From CAZWLD01 sp964634685 (GTDB lineage Bacteria > Bacillota_I > Bacilli_A > Acholeplasmatales > JAEDCM01), in assembly GCA_964634685.1 (NCBI GenBank), contig CAZWLD010000023.1, forward strand, positions 1 through 32,628: 32,628 bases of DNA, read 5' to 3'. Made by a program: the position numbers and the translations under genes. Shown piece after piece: positions 23,670-31,847 of the stretch. The notes beneath the pieces were generated by a model. The model was not told where the DNA came from. It did no database searches and saw only the letters and a program-made list of their open reading frames with translations. Every line of letters starts with the position of its first letter. The stretch's first letter is position 1.

Positions 23670-23708
23670 AAAAAAGAAACTTCATTTTTTGTTTGAAGTT
23701 TCTTTTTT
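23670..23708. terminator. Bidirectional terminator of the array and the DJ-1 gene
   Basis: A perfect 15-bp inverted repeat, AAAAAAGAAACTTCA and TGAAGTTTCTTTTTT, with T-rich ends on both strands. It ends the pre-crRNA rightward and the DJ-1-family gene leftward. Bases 23622-23669, after the end repeat, hold nothing I recognise. Confidence 0.88.
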
Positions 23709-23723
23709 AACTTATTTATAAAT

Positions 23724-24275
23724 TTATTCACCTTTTAATTTTAGCTCGCTTTGAGTTCGTTTTTCTTTTCCTAGAAGAGCTTCCACAATTTCAAGGGCAA
23801 AATCAATTGTATAATACATTGATTTTCCCGTGATGATGTTTCCATCTCTGACAACACCTAATTCTTGATGGTATTCGCCAGCAATGATTTTTCCATTACA
23901 TCCAGGGAAACAAGTGTATTTTTTATCCTTTAAAATTCCATATTTTCCAATAATATGTGGGCCTGCACATATACAAGCAATGATCTTCTTTTCGTTGTTG
24001 AAATAATTGATTATTTCCTTTAGCTCACTACAATTATCAAGACCTTCAAAAACGCCTCTTGATCCGCCTGGAATGATTAGGCAATCAAATAAAGTAAAAT
24101 TGATATTTTTTAGAATTTGATCAGTAAATAAAGTAACACCGTGAGAAGTAGTAACTAATGTTTCATCGGTTATTGAGACAGTAGTAACCTGAATGTTGTT
24201 TCTGATTAAGACATCACGGGTTGTTAAGGCTTCATGATCCTCAAAGCCATTTGCTAGTAATAATAAACAATGCAT
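23724..24275 (-). CDS. DJ-1/PfpI-family protein (183 aa)
   Basis: A cytoplasmic alpha/beta protein of the DJ-1/PfpI superfamily (glyoxalase, deglycase or chaperone activities are reported for members). The nucleophile elbow IIACICAGPHIIG contains the reactive Cys (C103 from this start), E12 in NGFEDHEA is the conserved acid that lowers its pKa, and IIPGGSRG is the usual Gly-rich loop. TCFPGCNGK and the late GKSM strand also fit. Length is typical. ATG 24275 follows GAGGTG by 8 nt; the in-frame GTG three codons earlier is part of that ribosome site. Confidence 0.9.
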   Translation of the reverse strand: MHCLLLLANGFEDHEALTTRDVLIRNNIQVTTVSITDETLVTTSHGVTLFTDQILKNINFTLFDCLIIPGGSRGVFEGLDNCSELKEIINYFNNEKKIIACICAGPHIIGKYGILKDKKYTCFPGCNGKIIAGEYHQELGVVRDGNIITGKSMYYTIDFALEIVEALLGKEKRTQSELKLKGE

Positions 24276-24323
24276 TTTTTTCACCTCAAAAATATTATAT
24301 CACTTTTTTTAATAAGAAGATAA

Positions 24324-24837
24324 TTATTTGGCTTGATGAAAGGTATCATAGAAAATATTTGTAATCTCATCTACCGATTCCTTACAATCATTTTTTACCC
24401 AAAAGTAAATTACATTGTAAAGCGATCCAGAATAACTATAAAAAGGATATTTTTTTTATTTGTTCCTCATCAGTTAAATCCGTTCCTGATATTATATAAT
24501 TATTAATCTCCTCCAAGAATATTTGTCCGAGGTTTGCTTCATAAAGACCTTTTAAATCTTCTTTATAGTCATAAACATATTCAAAGGTTCGACGAATATT
24601 TTTGTATCTTGAAATGTGAGTAATATCTGCCTTGTATTTTTCTTTATAATTATTCAAAATGTCTTTTAAGTAAGAATGAAGAACTTCTTCTTTGGAAGTA
24701 AAATGGCGATAATAGGTGGCACGAGCGATTCCAGATTTGTTCACCAATTCACTTATTGTAATCTCATGAAATGGCTTCGTTTTTATCAATAATAATAAAG
24801 CCTTGGCTAAATAGGAAGTCATTTGTTGCTTGGTCAT
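24324..24837 (-). pseudogene. TetR-family regulator broken by a frameshift in an A8 run
   Basis: The N-terminal HTH is clear: ITISELVNKSGIARATYYRH, then FTSKEEVLHSYL. The reading frame stops early at 24436, after an A8 run at 24450-24457 (T8 on the + strand). With one A fewer it continues as YPFYSYSGSLYNVIYFWVKN and ends DTFHQAK at 24324, which is the typical C-terminal ligand domain of this TetR group (GLYNxIxxWIKND). Restored length would be about 170 residues. Either the gene is dead, or slippage on A8 makes some full product, or the run is a sequencing error. ATG 24837 has AGGAGG 9 nt upstream. It is divergent from the hydrolase pseudogene, its likely former target. Confidence 0.8.
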
Positions 24838-24871
24838 AGACAATAGCCTCCTTTTTTGTCTCAAAAAATCT

Positions 24872-24899
24872 TGTTATAATTTACGTGATAGTTATAACA
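24872..24899. promoter_or_regulatory. Candidate TetR operator and divergent promoter region
   Basis: TGTTATAA (24872-24879) and TTATAACA (24892-24899) are perfect inverted 8-bp arms, 12 bp apart, between the TetR gene and the hydrolase pseudogene. The left arm overlaps a TATAAT (24875-24880) that would serve the rightward gene, so binding would block it. Confidence 0.5.
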
Positions 24900-24917
24900 C
24901 GAAGGAGATATAATAAT

Positions 24918-25865
24918 ATGAAAAAAATAAAAAAAGTGGTTGCGATTGTTATAATTGTATTAGTTAGTGTTGCCTCAATTGGAGTAGTAACTGTTTATTC
25001 CGTTTGGCATAATGAAATAAGTACCGCTTTTTCCTTTAAAAAACTTAGAAATAGAGATGACTCACATAATGATGGATCATTATATGAAATGACTGTATCT
25101 GGAGATTATTATTTTGATGAATTTCTTAAAACTGGCGCTAGTAATGATAAAGAATTAATATCATTTATCACTTCAAAAATCATTAAAGGCTTGATTCCGA
25201 TGAAAATTTCGGAAAGTGATATTGCATGCTCCGCATTTACAGCAGTTTTAGATAATGGTGATCGCGTTTTTGGAAAAAAAATATGATTTTTCAAAAACTA
25301 ATACTTGTATTGTGAAAACAAATCCTAAGCATAGATATAAATCAAGACGGAGATAATGTCGTTACGACTGATCAAAAAACGGATAAATTGGATATTACCT
25401 CAACAACAATGCTTAGATTAATTTTAGATTATGCCACTAATGACGATGAGGCTGTAGAACTAGTAAATAAATAAGGTTTACACGATTCGGCAAACACAAG
25501 CTTCCATTATATGGTTGCGGACGCAAGTAGAAGAAGGGCTATTCTTTAATGGGTTAGTGGAACTAATAATACCGATACGGATGGTTCAAAAAGAGAATTA
25601 GTCGTTACATATAATGATAGTGATGTTACTGTTGGTGAAAGAGAAGCGAATGCTTCTTATCAAGGGGTTACCAATTTTATAGTCAATAGTGGTTATTATG
25701 AAAACGATGAAGAAAAGCATGGCCTTGATCAATCCAATAACATCTATGACAAGTTATTCCAACAAATGCATTAATAAAGAGGCAGCTATGTCATTTTTAC
25801 AAGTCGTCGGACAAATGTATTATAAAGAGGGAAATACTGGTTGTACAATTCATAGCATTGTTTAA
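24918..25865 (+). pseudogene. Decayed exported choloylglycine-hydrolase-like (Ntn amidase) gene
   Basis: ATG 24918 has AAGGAG upstream. The intact part (122 residues) has an N-terminal TM/signal anchor (about residues 6-30) and reaches DIACSAFTAVLDNGDRVFGK, the Cys-nucleophile region of bile-salt hydrolase and penicillin V acylase relatives (C-S-x-F ... G-x-x-x-G-R-N-x-D). It then hits TGA after an A8 run (25274-25281). With one A fewer the frame reads YDFSKTNTCIVKTNPKHRY, the expected continuation. Further on, family-like fragments appear in changing frames: TTMLRLILDYATNDDEAVEL, then LHDSANTSFHYMVADAS, then an in-frame TAA, WVSGTNNTD and TYQ-like VTNFIVNSGYY, and finally MSFLQVVGQMYYKEG with CTIHSIV. 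At least four lesions, so it is a true pseudogene. Confidence 0.82.
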
Positions 25866-25880
25866 AATTTCAAATAAAGT

Positions 25881-25910
25881 AAAAAAAAGCCTTGGCAATT
25901 TAACCAAGGC
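25881..25910 (-). terminator. Terminator of tRNA-Leu
   Basis: On the - strand GCCTTGG/CCAAGGC with an 8-nt loop, followed by eight T. Confidence 0.85.
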
Positions 25911-25923
25911 ATTATTATTAAAA

Positions 25924-26007
25924 TGGTGCGGGTGACAGGAGTCGAACCTGCACGCCGAAGGCGCTAGATCCTAAGTCTAGTGCGTCTGCCAATTTCGCCA
26001 CACCCGC
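25924..26007 (-). tRNA. tRNA-Leu (anticodon TAG)
   Basis: A class II tRNA on the - strand with acceptor GCGGGTG/CACCCGC, anticodon stem CTAGA/TCTAG, loop CTTAGGA (anticodon TAG), a variable arm GCCTTCGGCG-like, T-loop GGTTCGACTCC and encoded CCA. Confidence 0.95.
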
Positions 26008-26038
26008 ATGGACTTGCAATTTCTTAACTGCAAGTCTT

Positions 26039-26067
26039 ATTTTACTATAATCAAATGACCTTGTCAA
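26039..26067 (-). promoter_or_regulatory. Promoter of tRNA-Leu
   Basis: On the - strand TTGACA, a 17-bp spacer and TAAAAT. Between it and the tRNA a hairpin GACTTGCA/TGCAAGTC (26011-26036) lies in the 5' leader, presumably removed by RNase P processing. Confidence 0.8.
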
Positions 26068-26070
26068 TAA

Positions 26071-27459
26071 CTAGGCTTTCTTTTTCTTAAATTTTTTGTA
26101 ACAAATGAAAGCTAACGCAATTATAATAATTAGTGAAGAAGCACCGATTCCGATAATCATTTCGGTTTTGATTTGAGCCTGTTCCTTGCTGCCGCGAACA
26201 ATGATTTTCATTCCCTCAGTGATTATTTTATCTCCGTTGACGTAAAGATATTCAAGGCGATATTCACCTGGAACATTTTCGTTATATTCGTAATCGTTAT
26301 AGATAACATTTAATTCATTTGGAGTAATGTTTTTTCGTTGAGAAATGATTTCTTTGATTTCCTCAAGAGTTAAGCTATTTCCGTAATCAACATCTAGAAT
26401 TAAGCTATTGGCAGTGATGACAGGGGCATAATTATCATGAACTCTAACATACATTGTAAATGTGCTCTTGTTTTCAGAACTATCGCTTGCTTCAAATTTA
26501 ATATAATAGGTTCCAGGTGTTTTATTGTCAAGATTGGATTCTATTACTTTGATTGAAGGATTATCGTCATAGTTATCTCTAACCGTCAATAAATCACGAT
26601 AATAGCTTTCATCGTTATTTCCAATATTGACAATCAGTGATTCGGGTCCAATTATTTTCGGCGGTGTTAGGTCAATTGCCCGCATAATAACGGTAAAGGT
26701 TTCTTTGTTTCCTGCGCTATCCTTGACCGCAAAAACCATTTTGTATTCGCCAATAGGCTCATGAGTTCCATCATATAATGAGCTTTCAAGATAGATTTCA
26801 TCAGAAATATCACCATCTATATTATCGCTTGCCTGAAGCATTTTCTTGACTTCCTCGGCAGATGGTATTTTATCATAATCAACATAATAGATTCCCTCCT
26901 TGATGGCTTGCTCGTAAACTGTGTCCTCTTTGGGTAAGGGGTCTATATAGGAACCAACAAATGTGACGTCCCACATTAATTCTGTTCCTTCGTAAAGGTA
27001 AAAGGCATATTCCCATCTTGATGGATCTAGTCTTTGCTCCTCGAGGGCTGGAAATTTGAATTTGATTACATAATCATCATCACTCTTAGTGTAAAATTTT
27101 ATATAGCTTGTAGAACCACAAGCGTTATATTGCTCATCTTCAAACTGACTAACATCAGACATTGATGCTAATTCAAGCTCAACAGCCGGCATCATATCAT
27201 AGCCTTCATAAGCCAATTGACTTGACAAGGTATAATCCTCATGAGGCCCAAGATAATAAGCGAAAATATAACAAGAATTTGGCTTCACCCGAAATGGATA
27301 TTTATTTTCGATATATCTCCCATTTACAACAAAGTTTTCAGGGTTGAAATAGTTATCTCCCTTAGGTAAGAGACAAGAAGATTCCTTGACACCAGCAAAG
27401 ACATTGCTTGTGAAAAAAAATGATGTTAAGATAATAAGTAGAATAAGTATTTTTTTCAT
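26071..27459 (-). CDS. Surface protein with Ig-like (DUF5011/HYR-type) domains and C-terminal anchor (462 aa)
   Basis: A secreted, membrane-anchored protein: signal peptide of about 22 residues ending VFA, a unique N-terminal domain of about 180 residues with several Cys, then Ig-like beta repeats. Two are clear: one with ASDNIDGDISDEI ... IGEYKMVFAVKDSAGNKETF, and one with VRDNYDDNPSI ... PGTYYIKFEASDSSENKSTF. The D-N-x-D-G-D and G-x-Y-x-V-x-x-x-A-x-D-x-x-G-N motifs are those of DUF5011/HYR domains. A further diverged repeat follows. A TM helix at about 437-457 and the basic tail CYKKFKKKKA hold it in the membrane; there is no LPXTG. Role probably adhesion or cell-surface structure. GGAGG precedes ATG 27459. 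Confidence 0.82.
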   Translation of the reverse strand: MKKILILLIILTSFFFTSNVFAGVKESSCLLPKGDNYFNPENFVVNGRYIENKYPFRVKPNSCYIFAYYLGPHEDYTLSSQLAYEGYDMMPAVELELASMSDVSQFEDEQYNACGSTSYIKFYTKSDDDYVIKFKFPALEEQRLDPSRWEYAFYLYEGTELMWDVTFVGSYIDPLPKEDTVYEQAIKEGIYYVDYDKIPSAEEVKKMLQASDNIDGDISDEIYLESSLYDGTHEPIGEYKMVFAVKDSAGNKETFTVIMRAIDLTPPKIIGPESLIVNIGNNDESYYRDLLTVRDNYDDNPSIKVIESNLDNKTPGTYYIKFEASDSSENKSTFTMYVRVHDNYAPVITANSLILDVDYGNSLTLEEIKEIISQRKNITPNELNVIYNDYEYNENVPGEYRLEYLYVNGDKIITEGMKIIVRGSKEQAQIKTEMIIGIGASSLIIIIALAFICYKKFKKKKA

Positions 27460-27552
27460 TATTTTTTCCTCCGTTCATTTTATATAATTAAATAAAAAAA
27501 TCATTTTACTAATTTTTAAAAAAAATATATAATGAAATTGGAGCTGATAAAA

Positions 27553-27747
27553 ATGGAAAAATTAAAAACAAACAAAAAATACCTTATCCTCGGATTGGTT
27601 TTACCTTTGATTGGAATTATTTTTTGTAATTTAGTTATGGAAGAGGATAAAAGAAGATCATTTAGAAAAGGCTCAGCTATTTCGACGTTGGTTATCTTCT
27701 TTATTGTATCTTGCATCCTAGTATACTTTATAGGAACTTGTTTATAA
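27553..27747 (+). CDS. Small two-TM membrane protein (64 aa)
   Basis: Two hydrophobic helices (about residues 10-29 and 45-63) flank a charged loop MEEDKRRSFRKGSA. Family not recognised. ATG 27553 (MEKLK) has GGAG upstream; a longer in-frame reading from 27532 starts at the -10 region. TATAAT at 27528-27533 is a plausible -10 box with a very short leader. No terminator is visible after it, so transcription may continue to tRNA-Gln. Confidence 0.6.
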   Translation: MEKLKTNKKYLILGLVLPLIGIIFCNLVMEEDKRRSFRKGSAISTLVIFFIVSCILVYFIGTCL

Positions 27748-27777
27748 TAAAAAAAGAAAAAATTATAAATTTAGGTA

Positions 27778-27806
27778 TTGCAATATTTTGTGTTTCATAG
27801 TACAAT
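27778..27806 (+). promoter_or_regulatory. Promoter of tRNA-Gln
   Basis: TTGCAA (27778-27783), a 17-bp spacer and TACAAT (27801-27806), 19 bp before the tRNA. Confidence 0.75.
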
Positions 27807-27825
27807 AATCAAGGACACAAAAAAT

Positions 27826-27900
27826 AGGGCTATAGCCAAGCGGTTAAGGCATGGGACTTTGACTCCCACACCTCTGGTTCGAATCCAGATAGCCCTGCCA
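27826..27900 (+). tRNA. tRNA-Gln (anticodon TTG)
   Basis: Cloverleaf with acceptor AGGGCTA/TAGCCCT, anticodon loop CTTTGAC (anticodon TTG), T-loop GGTTCGAATCC and encoded CCA. Confidence 0.95.
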
Positions 27901-27912
27901 TCAAAAAATTAT

Positions 27913-27936
27913 GATGCTTCCAAGCATCTTTTTTTT
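27913..27936 (+). terminator. Terminator of tRNA-Gln
   Basis: GATGCT/AGCATC with a TCCA loop and eight T. Confidence 0.85.
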
Positions 27937-28003
27937 ATCATATGTTCATATAACCTTGTTTTTATTTGATTGTGTGGTAGAATAAAAACAAGGAGTGAGG
28001 GCA

Positions 28004-30088
28004 ATGCAAAGGATAATTGAAGGTTACTTTAAGTTTTATTCAATACTAGAAAAAAATAAATTTTTATCGGCAATTAAACGATCCTTTATTATGCTTGTTC
28101 CGGTCTTTATGATTGGAGCCTTTGTATTGTTGATTCAATATTTTCCGATTACTCCAATAAGAGAATTTATTGCGACAGCTTTAAATGGTACTATCTTTGA
28201 TATTCTATCTGGAGTATACTATGCGACCTTTGGCCTTGTCTCAGTATATTTAGTGTTTGCCTTAAGCTTTACCTATTCGAAGGTCTTTTCAAAAAATGAA
28301 GTTGTTCGTTTTTTCGCTTGTATCAACTCGCTTATTTGCTATTTTGTGTCGCTAGGACCGGTTGTTTTATCGAGCGGAATAAATGTATTTAAATATACAA
28401 ATATGTGTAATGTTTTCTCAGCCTTACTGATTTCCTTGCTTTCTGTACATTTGTTTTTCATTTTTTCCGATTTATTTTTAAAGCTATTTGGAAAAAATAG
28501 AGCTATGAAAAATGATTTGCAGGTTGGATTATATTCGATTTTTTCCATTGTTATATCGGCATTTATTTTTGCGATTACAACAGTATTGATAAGTCTCGTT
28601 CCTAATGTTAATAATTTTAATGATTTGGTTGTTTTAATACTATCAAAGCCATTTGAAAGTCTTGGCGCAACCTTTGGTGGTGGAATTCTCATATTATTTT
28701 TCCAATCAATTTTATGGTTGTTTGGTATTCATGGAAGTAATGTCTTTGAAACTATTAATTCGACGATTTTTGCCTATAATGGAAGTAATATTGTATCGAA
28801 GAACTTTATTGATTGCTTCGTTTTATTGGGCGGATGCGGCTCATCACTTTGTTTATTAATCGCGATTGCAATATTCTCAAAAAATAAAGATAAGAAAAAA
28901 ATATCCTATTCGGCCGCTGGACCAATGCTTTTTAATGTCAATGAAATTATGGTTTTTGGATTACCAATTGTCTTGAATCCAATCTACGCCATTCCTTTTA
29001 TTTTGACCCCAATTATTTGCTTTATGGTTGCGTATTTCTTTGTGGCGATAGGCTTATGTCCGCAGATTATCAATCCGGATGTTCAATGGACAACCCCAAT
29101 TCTATTGAGCGGTTATCAAGCCACAGGTTCTATTGTTGCTTCATTTATTCAATTGATTAATGTCGCAATTGGGGTATGTATTTATTTTCCTTTTGTCAAG
29201 CTTGATGATTATTTTACAAAGAGATATTCGAATATATTGATTAATCAATTAACTGAATATACTAAAAAATGTGAGGATGAGCATAACAAAACTGAAATCC
29301 TTTCCCTTGATTCAAGACTTTCGATGATGGGTGAATCCTTGCTTGTTAAATTAGAAAATGACATTTTGAATGATAATGTTGTTTTATATTATCAACCGCA
29401 ATACAAGGATGGACAGGTTGTTTCCTTGGAGGGATTATTAAGATTTAAATATTTAGATGATAACTATGTCTATCCGCCATTAATTGTCAATTTAGCTTTG
29501 GAGAAACAATTATTCGCAAAGCTATCGATGGCAATTGTTAAAAGGGCAATTATCGATACAAAGGAATTCTTGAAAATTAATCCAAGAATTAAGGTTGCGA
29601 TTAATTTGCGATTAGAATTATTAATAGATTCGCAATTTATGAATTGGTTTTATCAAGAAATGGAAGAGGCTAAGCTTCCGGATTATTGTTTAGGTATCGA
29701 ATTTACGGAGGATAGCTATTTGCCAAGTAGTGTTGATTTGTCTCCAACATTTAAATTGATTCACGAAAAGAAAATAAATATTTTATTAGATGATTTTAGT
29801 ATGGGATATACATCAATTGCTTATCTTCAAAAAAATCATTTTGATTACGTGAAATTAGATGGAAGTCTAATTAATAATATTCAAAATGAACGTTCAAGAA
29901 ATATTATTTCCTCAATCATTGGATTGGGTATGGATTTAGGGTTTGAGGTGATTGCGGAATATGTTGAGACGGAAGAACAAAAAGAGCTTTTAACCGAAAT
30001 GGGTTGTAAGATTATCCAAGGATATCTCTATTCAAAAGCAATACCATCTTTAGATGTTTGTTCAAAGCTTGTTTCGAAAAAAGAGTAG
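28004..30088 (+). CDS. PTS EIIC-like transporter domain fused to an EAL c-di-GMP phosphodiesterase (694 aa)
   Basis: Residues 1 to about 415 are a PTS EIIC domain of the lactose/cellobiose type: SAIKRSFIMLVPVFMIGAF at the start, several TM helices, FGIHGSNVFETINSTIF, FNVNEIMVFGLPIVLNPIYA and WTTPILLSGYQATGSIVASF. Residues 450-694 are an EAL domain with its catalytic set: E476 in LEGLLRF (EGL variant), Asn in INLR, Glu in GIEFTED, D596-D597 in LLDDFSMGYTS, Lys in YVKLDGS, Glu in IAEYVET and Gln in IIQGYLYS. So it should break down c-di-GMP at the membrane, perhaps controlled by sugar binding; no EIIA or EIIB is adjacent. ATG 28004 has AAGGAG 8 nt upstream; an in-frame GTG at 27995 overlaps that site. 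Monocistronic. Confidence 0.88.
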   Translation: MQRIIEGYFKFYSILEKNKFLSAIKRSFIMLVPVFMIGAFVLLIQYFPITPIREFIATALNGTIFDILSGVYYATFGLVSVYLVFALSFTYSKVFSKNEVVRFFACINSLICYFVSLGPVVLSSGINVFKYTNMCNVFSALLISLLSVHLFFIFSDLFLKLFGKNRAMKNDLQVGLYSIFSIVISAFIFAITTVLISLVPNVNNFNDLVVLILSKPFESLGATFGGGILILFFQSILWLFGIHGSNVFETINSTIFAYNGSNIVSKNFIDCFVLLGGCGSSLCLLIAIAIFSKNKDKKKISYSAAGPMLFNVNEIMVFGLPIVLNPIYAIPFILTPIICFMVAYFFVAIGLCPQIINPDVQWTTPILLSGYQATGSIVASFIQLINVAIGVCIYFPFVKLDDYFTKRYSNILINQLTEYTKKCEDEHNKTEILSLDSRLSMMGESLLVKLENDILNDNVVLYYQPQYKDGQVVSLEGLLRFKYLDDNYVYPPLIVNLALEKQLFAKLSMAIVKRAIIDTKEFLKINPRIKVAINLRLELLIDSQFMNWFYQEMEEAKLPDYCLGIEFTEDSYLPSSVDLSPTFKLIHEKKINILLDDFSMGYTSIAYLQKNHFDYVKLDGSLINNIQNERSRNIISSIIGLGMDLGFEVIAEYVETEEQKELLTEMGCKIIQGYLYSKAIPSLDVCSKLVSKKE

Positions 30089-30090
30089 AG

Positions 30091-30121
30091 CTGTTGGCCA
30101 TTTTTGCCAGCAGTTTTTTTA
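30091..30121 (+). terminator. Terminator of the EIIC-EAL gene
   Basis: CTGTTGGC/GCCAGCAG (8 bp, one T-G) with a CATTTTT loop and seven T. Confidence 0.85.
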
Positions 30122-30151
30122 TTTTGATGTATTTCTTTACATATAAAAATA

Positions 30152-30160
30152 TGCTATAAT
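30152..30160 (+). promoter_or_regulatory. Extended -10 promoter of the MgtC-family gene
   Basis: TGCTATAAT is a perfect extended -10; TTTACA at 30136-30141 is too close (13 bp) to be its -35. Confidence 0.55.
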
Positions 30161-30187
30161 TTTTATATAGAATACGAGGTGATCGAT

Positions 30188-30922
30188 ATGTTTTTAGAAA
30201 TCAATAGGAATATCGATCCAATTGTTAAGCTATGTGGAGATTGGCTTAGTGAAATCAACGTTTTTTCAATTATTATTCGCCTTTTATTTGCGATATTATT
30301 TGCTGGAATAATTGGAGTTGAGCGAGCAACCAAAAACCATGCGGCTGGCTTCAGAACATATATTTTGGTTTGCCTAGGGGCTACGATTGCGATGATGACC
30401 AACCAATTTATGATGGAGTATTTTGAATCAGGAGATTCTGCTCGTTTAGGAGCCCAAGTTATTAGTGGTATTGGTTTTCTTGGAGCGGGAACGATTATTG
30501 TTACCTCAAGAAGTCAAATCAAGGGTTTAACTACTGCGGCCGGTCTTTGGGCCTGTGCCTGTGTTGGCTTAGCTATTGGAATTGGTTTTTACACACTTGC
30601 ACTGATTTCATCAATATTTATTTTATTGGCTTTAACTATTTTTACGAATCTTGAGGAGTATTTTAGGAGAAAATCACGGATTTTTGAAATTCATTTAGAA
30701 CTCGATTCGAGAATCCATTTAAAGGATTTTACCGCTTATGTTCGCGAGAATCAGCTCAAGGTTAATTCGCTTGAGCATAATCCGGCCTATTCATCTTCAG
30801 GACTTAGTGTTTACACGATTTCTTTGGAATGTTTGGATAAAAAGGTCCCTTTTTCACATCCAGATTTTATTGAAGAAATAAAGAAACTAGAATATGTTAA
30901 TTACGCCGAAGAAATATTCTAA
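30188..30922 (+). CDS. MgtC/SapB-family membrane protein (244 aa)
   Basis: Four to five TM helices make the MgtC core: IIRLLFAILFAGIIGVERAT with the conserved G-x-E-R, the loop HAAGFRTYILVCLGATIAMM (AGxRTxxLVxxGA), GAQVISGIGFLGAGTIIV (Q-V-x-x-G-I-G-F-L-G-A-G) and QIKGLTTAAGLWACACVGLA (GLTTAAxLW). All are textbook for the family. A soluble C-terminal domain of about 80 residues follows. In other bacteria MgtC proteins affect Mg2+ homeostasis, the F1Fo ATPase and phosphate; the role here is not known. ATG 30188 follows GAGGTGA; the GTG at 30179 is inside that site. Confidence 0.92.
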   Translation: MFLEINRNIDPIVKLCGDWLSEINVFSIIIRLLFAILFAGIIGVERATKNHAAGFRTYILVCLGATIAMMTNQFMMEYFESGDSARLGAQVISGIGFLGAGTIIVTSRSQIKGLTTAAGLWACACVGLAIGIGFYTLALISSIFILLALTIFTNLEEYFRRKSRIFEIHLELDSRIHLKDFTAYVRENQLKVNSLEHNPAYSSSGLSVYTISLECLDKKVPFSHPDFIEEIKKLEYVNYAEEIF

Positions 30923-30925
30923 AAC

Positions 30926-30953
30926 AAAGGGATGCCGTTTGGTGTCTCTTTTT
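30926..30953 (+). terminator. Terminator of the MgtC-family gene
   Basis: AAAGGGATGCC/GGTGTCTCTTT, an 11-bp stem with G-T pairs and a GTTT loop, then T. Confidence 0.65.
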
Positions 30954-30999
30954 GTTAGCTTCTATGCTATTAATTATATTTCAATTTTTCTTTATCTTG

Positions 31000-31008
31000 T
31001 GGTATAAT
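31000..31008 (+). promoter_or_regulatory. Extended -10 promoter of the gene at 31029
   Basis: TGGTATAAT, a perfect extended -10, with TTCAAT 17 bp upstream (30980-30985). Leader about 14 nt. Confidence 0.6.
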
Positions 31009-31028
31009 GAAGCAAGGAGATGATAATT

Positions 31029-31847
31029 GTGAAACCAATGTTTTGTCATAATTACAATTTAAGTGAAGAAGAAAATAATAAAAATCTTGAGGCTTTTAAA
31101 ATAAAAGAAGTATCTAAGGAATTGATTACCGAGCTTGAGGAATTAGAAAAAAAGGCGGGGGCAATTAATAAGAAAAACCGCGGATTTGGTGGTGTATTCT
31201 ACTTTCTTTTCTTTATGGGATTGCTTTTTGTGATTAGTATTTTATCGAAATTACCAGAAAATCCCAAGATTATTGTGGAGAGTCTTAGTGTCTTTATTCT
31301 CGGCATCTTGGCGATAGTTGCTTCAATAGCTTATTTTATTTATGATGTTAAACGAATTAAAAAGTTTCAAAAATCGGAAGAGGTTACAAATTTAGAAGCA
31401 GGCTATAATGAATATTTTGAAAAAAGAAATAAAGAATTAGGTGTCAAAGAGGAAGCTTATGACATTGATGTTTTATTTGACTTTATCAAGAAAAATAAAA
31501 CTGAAGCTTATAAAGGGATGGTCGCAAATATTTTTGTGTCTGCTTATGTATCTGATGGTTATTTTTGTATGGTTGATACCCAATCAGTGTACGGCTTTCC
31601 GGTAGAGAGCTTTAAAGAAATTGTTGAGGTCCCAGAAAAGGTGACTTTTGTTAATTGGAATAAAAAGGCTCCTTTTAATAGTGAGGAATATAAAAGCTAT
31701 AAAATAAAGCATACTAATTTAGGCTTTATTTCGCCTAATAAATATCGAGTAATTTTTACTAAGGATGATGAAGATTATTATTTTGATGTTTTGCCGTTTG
31801 ATTATGAAAATGTTAAGAAATTATTAGGGGATGGTAGAAGTGAATAA
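31029..31847 (+). CDS. Two-TM membrane protein, unknown function (272 aa)
   Basis: A Glu/Lys-rich helical N-terminus of about 50 residues, two TM helices (about 53-75 and 83-106), then a soluble domain of about 160 residues with strands such as YFCMVDTQSVYGFPVESFKE and KYRVIFTKDDEDYYFDVLPF. The strand pattern after a TM hairpin recalls the YcxB-like protein at 14675, but I cannot assign a family. I prefer GTG 31029 because AAGGAG (31014-31019) is 9 nt upstream; the ATG at 31020 directly touches that site. It overlaps the next gene by 8 nt. Confidence 0.7.
   Translation: MKPMFCHNYNLSEEENNKNLEAFKIKEVSKELITELEELEKKAGAINKKNRGFGGVFYFLFFMGLLFVISILSKLPENPKIIVESLSVFILGILAIVASIAYFIYDVKRIKKFQKSEEVTNLEAGYNEYFEKRNKELGVKEEAYDIDVLFDFIKKNKTEAYKGMVANIFVSAYVSDGYFCMVDTQSVYGFPVESFKEIVEVPEKVTFVNWNKKAPFNSEEYKSYKIKHTNLGFISPNKYRVIFTKDDEDYYFDVLPFDYENVKKLLGDGRSE

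Noticed and set aside
26011..26036. Hairpin upstream of tRNA-Leu as a T-box or riboswitch
   Set aside because: Too small and between promoter and tRNA; most simply a tRNA 5' leader stem.
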